This document shows positions 59,201 to 64,000 of a DNA stretch of 64,000 nucleotides, one piece after another. The translations under genes and the position numbers were made by a program. How positions within the stretch are numbered: position 1 is the first letter of the stretch; the number at the start of each line of letters is the position of its first letter. Source of the DNA: Trichostrongylus colubriformis (lineage: Eukaryota; Nematoda; Chromadorea; Rhabditida; Trichostrongylidae); contig OZ022259.1 in the NCBI GenBank assembly GCA_963978905.1, forward strand, positions 10,602,001 through 10,666,000. The letters are read 5' to 3'. A model generated the notes under the pieces. It made no database searches, was not told the DNA's origin, and worked only from the letters and a program-made list of their open reading frames with translations.

Positions 59201-60409
59201 GCGACTTCCGAAGCCTCCAACCTGCAATCTTTGAAGATCCTTCACGGTCCGAACCCATTGCGTCCTGAGCGGAATTGCAATCGACTTGTTCAAGTCGTAC
59301 TGATGGCGCCGCAAGTGCGACGTCGCGAAGCGAAAATTCGACATAAGGTACACACCCGCGTGGCTGTGGTAGTAATAATAATGAGTGCGTATATCTTCTA
59401 CTATTTGATGGCGTTTGTCTGATCATCTGCGTCTCTCGCTTTCTCACTGTCTTATTCTGGCCTGCTGAAAGCTGAGCTCGAGAGACAGCATATGGTTAGG
59501 CATCGGGTACACAGCGATCGCGCGACTGTTGCAGAATATAAATGTCTGTTCCTATGTGCGCGTCATGCGTCGTGGTGACCTTTTTCTTCGGATTTAATTC
59601 CGTTTTCATTTTTTTATATGGTACCTTATTTGTAAGTCTCCTCGAAATAGCCCAGGATCAGTGCTGAAAGAATGCTATCATCTTCTCATTTAATACGGAA
59701 AGTAATGAATGATTTAAGAACGAAGAGTGAACAAAATTCAATGCTTCACAAATGATTATAAAATGTGTGAGTTGAGGTTGAACATGTAACTATTGAGAGT
59801 TCAGGACTTGCAAGAGCGTGCCGACATCGCTGAAGCAGCAGTTATGAAAGGTGGAGCGAAGGCGGTCATGAAGGCCGAGGCTCGCTTGAAGACACTTCAA
59901 AGCGATCTAGAGTCCGAAACACGTCGTGCTACGGAAGCGGCGAAATCGCTCGCTCGCGCTGATCGCCGAGTACGCGAACTTGACTTCCAAGTGAGTATTT
60001 GAAAAGGCGTAAGCTACTAAAGTGCTTGTAGACCACGTTTGTAGTTTTGTTAGTGCGATACAGTGTCTATTGATCGATTCATGGCTTGCCAACGGATATT
60101 GGTTGGTTGTCTATTCCAGGTTGGCGAGGATAAGAAGAATTACGATAAGCTCCAAGAGCTTGTAGAAAAGCTTTCCGGCAAATTAAAGCTACAAAAGAAG
60201 CAACTCGAAGAAGCGGTAAGTCCCATAGTAATGGACTATTTTACCGTGATCTACGTGTTTTTGTTCAGGAAGAGCAGGCCAACCATCATCTGGCCAAATA
60301 CCGTACCGTGCAGATGGCACTGGAAACGGCTGAAGAACGTGCAGACAGTGCTGAGCAGTGTCTTGTTCGGATTCGATCCCGTACACGGGGAGTTGTCGAA
60401 CAAAAATAG
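33542..60409 (+). CDS. myo-1: muscle myosin heavy chain (myosin II), complete, 40 exons
   Basis: Actin-activated ATPase and thick-filament former of muscle; works as a dimer with essential and regulatory light chains. I joined 40 exons (blocks listed in the next entries) totalling 5,829 nt: 1,942 residues plus TAG. The start ATG (33542) begins [15 protein letters not shown], the usual nematode MHC N-terminus. Landmarks are the SH3-like N-terminal domain, P-loop GESGAGKT (residues 174-181), [10 protein letters not shown] switch [10 protein letters not shown] switch II (462-470), two IQ-type segments, the invariant Pro near 849, then uninterrupted coiled coil to about 1,933. All junctions are in frame with GT donors and AG acceptors; no stop or frameshift. 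By remembered similarity the head and rod match C. elegans MYO-1 (pharyngeal MHC D) best. MYO-2 is the alternative; UNC-54 has a different rod and a longer tailpiece. The symbol is provisional. Neither flank holds another myosin. Confidence 0.93.
35450..35659. mobile_element. inverted-repeat element, intron 3
   Basis: Ends CTACTTTCTCCGGAAAATCG and CGATTTTCCGGAGGAAGTAG are near-perfect inverted repeats around a CG-rich core (GGCCGCCCGCGGCG). Its interior resembles the cores of the elements at 41149-41422 and 59091-59357 (CCGCGAAGCGAWTTT). Non-coding. Confidence 0.65.
37234..37299. repeat. 33-bp tandem duplication
   Basis: Two adjacent 33-bp units starting TCCTGTAGGGGTGGAATTG differ at one or two positions (GCAGG/GTAGG; final base). 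Confidence 0.9.
37446..37473. repeat. poly-T followed by poly-G run
   Basis: About ten T run directly into about eighteen G on the plus strand. Length is likely unreliable. Confidence 0.85.
39147..41534 (+). CDS. myosin exons 4-9: ATP-binding half of the motor
   Basis: Exons are 39147-39241, 40358-40487, 40596-40728, 40822-40926, 41005-41105 and 41454-41534. They include [18 protein letters not shown], the P-loop (40449-40472), loop 1 ([18 protein letters not shown], with a run of four Gln) and switch I ([10 protein letters not shown]). Exon 6 uses an AAG acceptor (40593-40595 GAAG context) instead of the common CAG/TAG. Its start is fixed by conservation of the [10 protein letters not shown] join. 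Confidence 0.92.
39793..39966. mobile_element. MITE with 33-bp inverted ends, intron 4
   Basis: GTTTGATTTTCTTCTGTTAT (continuing to AGGTTT) at 39793-39825 and its near-exact reverse complement at 39934-39966 enclose about 108 bp. Adjacent copies of AAAAGGGCATA outside both ends may be part of a target or an older element. Non-coding. Confidence 0.8.
41149..41422. mobile_element. MITE family with GGGTGKGG ends, intron 8
   Basis: The left end GGGTGGGGGTCGATATGTC is mirrored by GACCTAACGACCCCCACCC. The interior carries CATTGCGTCTTGAGCGGAAT and its inverse, so the element is a long palindrome. It shares this interior with the element at 59091-59357. No coding capacity. Confidence 0.75.
41796..42226. 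mobile_element. 430-bp palindromic MITE, intron 9 (copy 1 of 3)
   Basis: It begins TTAAAGGAATCGTCCACGGA and ends with the mirrored TGGACTATTCCTTTGAA. Arms share GTTGTATTTGCCTAATG, GCATGCAAAGTTTCACGCGA and CCACCCCGTCGTC/GACGACGGG blocks in opposite order. Related copies lie at 48771-49197 and 52508-52870. The long open frames here on both strands are products of the palindrome. Confidence 0.85.
42267..43686 (+). CDS. myosin exons 10-13: upper 50-kDa domain and switch II
   Basis: Exons are 42267-42426, 43112-43230, 43300-43452 and 43516-43686. They encode [18 protein letters not shown], the long helix region ([20 protein letters not shown]), switch [11 protein letters not shown] at the end of exon 12, and the relay region ([20 protein letters not shown]) in exon 13. 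All phases agree. Confidence 0.93.
42769..43008. mobile_element. MITE with CCCTTATGTCAG ends, copy 2 (intron 10)
   Basis: GTGTGTACCCTTATGTCAG at the left is mirrored by CTGACATAAGAGTAAACACAC at the right. Interior blocks (ACCGCGGATGTCGCAAGCG; CACTGCGTCGCACGCCGCTCG) match 28114-28336. Confidence 0.75.
43687..44919 (+). other. myosin intron 13 (1.2 kb)
   Basis: No gene. A possible TTAAAGGCACC-ended element spans about 43827-44420. Its interior near 44.2-44.4 kb (TCCTATTTCTCGC) resembles segments at 30.2 and 56.5 kb. Confidence 0.4.
44920..48314 (+). CDS. myosin exons 14-17: actin-binding region, loop 2 and SH1 helix
   Basis: Exons are 44920-45060, 45439-45631, 47893-48045 and 48145-48314. Exon 14 has [15 protein letters not shown]. 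The join of exons 15 and 16 creates the Lys/Gly-rich loop 2 ([14 protein letters not shown]). Exon 17 carries [20 protein letters not shown] (SH2/SH1 region). The intron between exons 16 and 17 is only 99 nt and has no in-frame stop. Confidence 0.92.
45715..46690 (-). mobile_element. SINE-like repeat split by a transposon insertion (intron 15)
   Basis: GGGATGTGCCGCGCATTCTA (45721-45740) and the continuation from 46468 (ending near GGTGGCAGGTGACG on minus) together match the uninterrupted minus-strand copy at 32030-32285. The break falls exactly at the TA where 45741-46467 is inserted. Confidence 0.65.
45741..46467. mobile_element. Tc1/mariner-type element, 727 bp, nested in a SINE-like repeat
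   Basis: Inverted ends CAGGGGGTGCCAAAAAAAAG are present at both borders, flanked by TA (45739-45740 and 46468-46469). The uninterrupted site at 32.05 kb (CATTCTATTCAG) supports TA duplication. I find no transposase motif inside, so it is a non-autonomous element. The open frames crossing it are not recognised proteins. Confidence 0.8.
47342..47720 (-). mobile_element. MITE (TTAAAGG ends), diverged third copy, intron 15
   Basis: The ends TTTAAAGGCACCGCGAGGGG and CAGTACCTTTAA match the family of 25413 and 32413. Internal blocks (AGCAACTCGGAAAG, GGGATGCGAA, ATTCGGGTTT, CATCTTCCTCTT) are in the same order as in the 32.4-kb copy. Similar left ends at about 43827 and 56248 suggest further decayed copies. 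Confidence 0.6.
48771..49197. mobile_element. 430-bp palindromic MITE, intron 17 (copy 2 of 3)
   Basis: AAAGGAATCGTCCACGGAAA at the left and TTTTTCCGTGGACGATTCCTTT at the right are inverted ends, better preserved than in intron 9. The interior matches 41796-42226. Confidence 0.85.
49556..51240 (+). CDS. myosin exons 18-21: converter, IQ motifs, start of rod
   Basis: Exons are 49556-49648, 50465-50560, 50885-50995 and 51049-51240. They encode the converter end ([11 protein letters not shown]), the first IQ segment ([15 protein letters not shown]), the second ([23 protein letters not shown]), and the head-rod junction KVKPL with the invariant Pro. Exon 20 is taken from an AAG acceptor (50882-50884). 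The polypyrimidine tract there is poor, so its exact start is the least certain junction of the motor/neck. Confidence 0.88.
50085..50386. mobile_element. foldback element, about 135-bp arms, intron 18
   Basis: The left arm (TGCTTTGCCGAACGAGGTTT ... GGTAGGACGTCGCTGCCG) is repeated in reverse complement on the right (CGGTAGCGACGTCCTACCAC ... AACCTCTTTTGGCAAAGCA), with a short centre. Non-coding. Confidence 0.8.
51529..56233 (+). CDS. myosin exons 22-29: proximal and middle rod (S2 and LMM)
   Basis: Exons are 51529-51696, 52199-52344, 53286-53424, 54446-54673, 54764-54886, 55139-55396, 55557-56056 and 56116-56233. Continuous heptad coiled coil without Pro, alternating acidic and basic zones typical of filament-forming rods. 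Exon 28 is the longest (500 nt). The mariner copy at 53457-54354 occupies the intron between exons 24 and 25. Confidence 0.92.
52508..52870. mobile_element. palindromic MITE, intron 23 (copy 3 of 3, diverged, right end incomplete)
   Basis: TTAAGGGAATTGTGCACGAG at the left, then TGTATTTGCCTAA, the CGTCGTCCGTCGCGGTCGGA core and the inverted GCGGACGACGG. The right arm ends in a short ATATGGGTA run instead of the canonical terminus. The most diverged of the three copies. Confidence 0.7.
53457..54354 (+). mobile_element. mariner-type transposon, third family, in myosin intron 24 (898 bp)
   Basis: Near-identical, inverted copy of 19536-20425. TA duplications are at 53455-53456 and 54355-54356. It starts 31 bp after the exon 24 splice donor and ends 91 bp before exon 25, in the sense orientation of the host gene. 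The transposase remnant contains [26 protein letters not shown] and [16 protein letters not shown], spread over frames. The region with the first catalytic Asp is deleted. It keeps nine bases lost from the 19.5-kb copy. Confidence 0.88.
56234..56773 (+). other. myosin intron 29 with a decayed repeat
   Basis: TTTTAAAAGGCACCGCTAGG near 56246 resembles the TTAAAGGCACC ends of the 466-bp family. The centre (GGTTCTTATTTCTTGGGTTTTT) resembles segments at 11.26, 30.2 and 44.3 kb. A right border could not be fixed. Confidence 0.4.
56774..60409 (+). CDS. myosin exons 30-40: distal rod and short tailpiece
   Basis: Exons are 56774-56920, 57053-57172, 57235-57384, 57568-57704, 58235-58306, 58394-58472, 58639-58770, 58890-59048, 59805-59990, 60120-60215 and 60269-60409. 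The coiled coil continues to about [11 protein letters not shown]. Only about ten residues (RTRGVVEQK) follow before TAG at 60407-60409. The tailpiece is therefore much shorter than the phosphorylatable tail of body-wall MHC B (UNC-54), which fits a pharyngeal-type chain. Confidence 0.92.
59091..59357. mobile_element. MITE family with GGGTGTGT ends, intron 37
   Basis: GGGTGTGTAAACTTATGTCG at the left is mirrored by CGACATAAGGTACACACCC at the right. The next blocks (AATTTTCGCG / CGAAAATT) are also inverted. The interior CATTGCGTCCTGAGCGGAAT is shared with 41149-41422. A short (CAA)n lies in the centre. Confidence 0.8.
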
Positions 60410-60537
60410 ATCGAGAACCACATATATTAATAACGCGAATAAATCTACAGTGCCTTTAGTTCAGTTACACTGTTTCGTTTCCTCGTTGATTACTGTAGAA
60501 ATGATTACTGTAACGCTTGCTGTGTAGCTAAAATAAA
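60410..60537 (+). terminator. myosin 3' UTR with polyadenylation signals
   Basis: AATAAA occurs 29 nt after the stop (60438-60443) and again at 60532-60537. The second follows a more typical UTR length for nematode genes. Which one is used cannot be decided from sequence. Confidence 0.55.
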
Positions 60538-63500
60538 TCTGTGAGCGTTTCGGCGTCAATTAGTATCGTTTTGTGCACTTACTTTGTTTTTCTCTCAAAC
60601 GGTATCGTTATTTCGTCGTGGCATCCATCCCTCTTAAAAGTACATACCGTACCCTGCAGGTGGCTTGGAAGCACGCCAAATGAACTCGAGGCTTGAAATC
60701 ACCCCAAATAAACTCTCGTCCCACTTTCTGGTTTTTCTGGCACAAATCTAGCACAACAGTTATACGGCTATTGCACGTACATAGTACCTAGCCAAGAGAT
60801 GAGTTGTCAGAGATTCTCCCAATTGCTTTATTAACTTGCTGACAACTCTCTAATACTCTCGGTATGGTTTGCCGTGGGTATACGACTCTGACAAGCTCCT
60901 TCAACTTTAAAGCTTTTTTACTGTTTTCAAAGACACCTTATTAACATATTCAGCTGTAGTTCTTGCACATTTCTCCGCATATTTCTATCAAGGTCAAGAA
61001 AGAGTTGAGATTTTCTAAAGGATGGACTTTTGGCTTTTGGCTTTGAATTTTGGGACAAGTGGCCTTTGGGACTGGATTGGAGGGCATATGTATTTTCTGG
61101 GTGCTCCGCTGATGAGTTGGTCTCTAAAAATTCCACGAATTCCTCGACAGACAGTACATACTTTGTATTAATGGTAGTGTTGAGATAATATAATTTTTGG
61201 GGAATGAAGGAGGTGGAAATAGAAGGGAGAAACCATTTTTGTGTACCAACAACATGAGTGAAGGAACAGAGGCAGGAGATTATATGGTTGGGGTCCGTTG
61301 CAATGCTTGATTCTGCTTCCGATCCATTTGACAGGTTGTGAAATCCTTTGATCTTCTCGTCTCCAAAATCTTCAATGTCGTCATAACTTGTCTGTTTTCT
61401 TGCAAAATAGTTGGATGGCTTTCACAAAGGGATACGTGGTATAATAATATGCCTAGATTTCAGTGAAGTGGGTTTCGAAGACCACACATACCTTCCTTCA
61501 GAGACTCGGTGGAAGATAAACGCATTATGCGTCTACAGGAAATTCTATAGCCCCCGAAGTCTTCGGTCCTCTACGGTTTGCATGGGTTCAATCCATACAT
61601 GATCTGAGTGGATGCGCGTCCAAAACTCCACCCGACTCTGTCTCATTTCGTCCCTAACAGAATTGATTACGGTCATCTAACTTGTTATGAAAAAAATTGC
61701 GGAATAAGTTGAAATTATCGTTGAAAATATATTTGACACTCAATTTCGACGTACGACAGGCGAATCCTTGGAAGTTGCACACCATGTACGTCTCTCAATG
61801 CTGCAGTGCAAGCGATTCAATGTGCACAGCCGACACGTCAATGCCGTCCTTGTTAAAATCCAAAAGGATTTTGTAGAGGGTTCAAAAGCACCGACAGGAC
61901 CCTCTCTGTGGGATTCGTCGAGCATTGGCAGCCAAGAAGGGTGCCTAACGTACATTTCTTGGGATTTTTTCGGTCTGTTAGAGGCAGACGGTGATCACGT
62001 GACCTCTACCTGAACAGAACTCAGTAACACAAGGCAAGCATAGCTCGCACGCATTGCATGCCGCGACGCGGACGTAACGTACCAGGTGGCGCGACGTGGA
62101 TTTCATGCCTTAATGGTCACACCCTTGGCACATGGGTTATGGTGGTATACTGGCAACAAGCACCTTTATCGCTATGGATGGACCTCCCTACTGTGTCAAG
62201 TTTGGACATAGACGAGCCACTGCAGACCTTATACAGACGAGGTATGCATGCATATGTCATCACGATTATGAGTGGAAGTCGAATGCGCAACCAATCTCAA
62301 AGAGATCGAAGAAGAACGACTGTATGGATGTTTCATCCTCCCTTCTTAGTGGAAGCAGTTCAATATTTTTCAGTTTTCGATTCCTATAACAATTGACTTT
62401 TACAGCATTTGACAGCGATAGGCTGTCAAGAAAAGTAATAATTCCTACGAAAAACCTTATATTTACAGAGATGACTGTGCATGGTGAAATCAGCCGTAGC
62501 AGCTACATACAGTAGCGGTCAAAAATATATGCGATTCCAGACTCCAACCATAGCCTTGGTTAGCCTTGGTAGACTTTACATTTCTCGTCCAATTTTTTTC
62601 GTGTTCTGAAAGCAACTCTTACTCAACAAAGCAACGCATATCAGCAGCGTGGGGTGCAGGGTGAGGCAACAGCCTCCTTATAAGATGCGCATTATATTTC
62701 CTGCGTGTCTAGGAATAACAAAACCTTCTCCGTCCTATACTTTCGCGCTCACTGCTATGCATCATTGAGAAATCATTGAGAAATCACTCGCTTCGATACA
62801 CATTCGAATGCTACATCCGTCCAGGTTTGCAGAAAGCACGATGTTGGTGTTATAACGCGAACGCATACGCGTCACCATCTAGTGCTGGTTAGTCACACAG
62901 GAGCTAGCCTAAAAACTACCTATTGCCACAGTGTCGACATAATTAAATCCAGTCTACAAGCTTACTCTTTCTCATCCATCCCCTGCCGAGATGGATGACT
63001 TAGCTGCCCTATGTAGAACCGATACATCTCATCACTTAGCACACACATAATCTATTTTGTTGACACACATAGTATCCATTTTGACGTATGGTTTGGCCAA
63101 ACAATACGTTGCATCCTACTGTAAAAACGCTGTTAGTTCCGAAGAACGGTTGGACGTGCAATAGTCTCACTGTGTTAGGAACAGCTTTTACAACTGTACG
63201 CTGTGCATGGTGAGGTAGGCGGGACCGAAGCATCCGTCTCAGTGTCCCCTCTCTCCTAATTTTTTGTACAGTCCACAATTCTAGCTTGAAAACATATATC
63301 CTTATCGTGTTCCACCTGTGTTGTATTGTTTTGGTCATGCAGGAATATAGATTCATCCATAGGGTACAGCAAGTTGAAGGCATTGGGAGGTGTGCAAGGA
63401 GGAGAAGTGTATTTGAGACTTTGTAATCTGTAAACGAGCACTCGAACCCGGAAGAGATGACGTGTAGCGAAAATCGCGTCAAAGACGCGCCTATGTGGCA

Positions 63501-64000
63501 CTACTGCGATTCTAGCGCGCTTCGCCTCGAACTGCATGCTTCTGGCAGGCTCATGCCACTGTCATTTGATGTTGTAGACGTAGGGCTACTTTGATTTCAT
63601 TCAGAATAATTTAAACAAGTGAAACAGCATACAGCAACAAAGAAATGGAACAATGTGAGGGAGATTAAGCAAAAGAGTGAGAAAAAAGGATGTTTAAAAT
63701 AAAAAACCAATAAATACAGACTCGAGGTCTTGACAGGGCGTAGTTTCTGTAACTAACGAACTGAGCAGCCGTAAGCCCAGACCGTTAGCCGGAATCGCTC
63801 CTTCTGATGTATTTAACAACACACCCTGAGTTTCAATCATGTTTCTTGTGCTCTGTCATTGATTCAATTTTGAGAGCTATAAAGGAAGCTCGTAAGCAAA
63901 GAAGTCGACTGGATATGGTCGTTCATGGTATTCACCTGCTGTTTTTTGCAAAATACTTTTGGAAAGGTTGCCGCCACGTCACTGGTGAATGTAATTCACC
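60538..64000. other. intergenic DNA downstream of the myosin gene
   Basis: No recognisable gene. A diverged plus-strand SINE-like copy may lie at about 62050-62300 (CATCACGATTATGAGTGGAAGT resembles the 3' part of the 31.74-kb copy). A lone TIR-like CAGTAGCGGTCAAAAA occurs near 62510. The minus-strand frame at 63036-63482 (148 codons) has no domain or splice support that I recognise. Confidence 0.5.

Noticed and set aside
63036..63482. 148-codon minus-strand frame with several Cys and His
   Set aside because: Spacing of Cys/His does not form a recognisable zinc-binding pattern and there is no splice or start context support.
1..64000. CRISPR array, phage, operon or bacterial defence system
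   Set aside because: Spliced nematode genes and eukaryotic transposons throughout; no regularly spaced repeats with unique spacers and no prokaryotic gene organisation.

Overview
The window is nuclear DNA from a nematode, most likely a strongylid (clade V, hookworm-like) species. The evidence is one complete nematode-type muscle myosin heavy chain gene, many short GT-AG introns mixed with repeat-filled ones, an RTE-type retrotransposon, and several mariner-type elements resembling those reported from hookworms. The species assignment is inference. I see no bacterial, phage, plasmid or CRISPR features and no convincing rRNA or functional tRNA gene.

Left half (1 to about 29.1 kb): no complete protein-coding gene. 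It holds simple repeats (a 228-bp tetranucleotide array at 8.85 kb), tRNA-derived SINE-like copies, mariner-type elements at 12.5, 14.8, 15.4 and 19.5 kb, a nested transposon cluster at 14.6-16.7 kb, foldback elements, and a decayed RTE retrotransposon on the minus strand (21.3-23.7 kb) that has lost its catalytic reverse-transcriptase core. A possible orphan membrane-protein exon lies at 12.3-12.4 kb on the minus strand.

Middle (29.1-33.5 kb): a candidate three-exon gene for a small secreted, highly basic protein of 94 residues (29130-31343, +), followed by repeats. One of these is a 466-bp inverted-repeat element whose sister copy lies at 25.4 kb in the opposite orientation.

Right half (33542-60409, +): a muscle myosin heavy chain gene reconstructed here from 40 exons. 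All 39 exon junctions keep the reading frame, giving 1,942 residues with SH3-like domain, motor, IQ region, a rod of about 1,085 residues and a very short tailpiece. It looks closest to C. elegans pharyngeal MYO-1, by remembered similarity. The exons total 5.8 kb but the gene covers 26.9 kb. Its introns contain at least four MITE/foldback families, a nested SINE/Tc1-type pair, and a mariner copy nearly identical to the one at 19.5 kb. One 99-nt intron in the motor domain is open in frame.

60.4-64 kb: 3' UTR with AATAAA signals, then repeats and no recognisable gene. Apart from the myosin gene, the window is a record of repeated invasion by non-autonomous DNA transposons.
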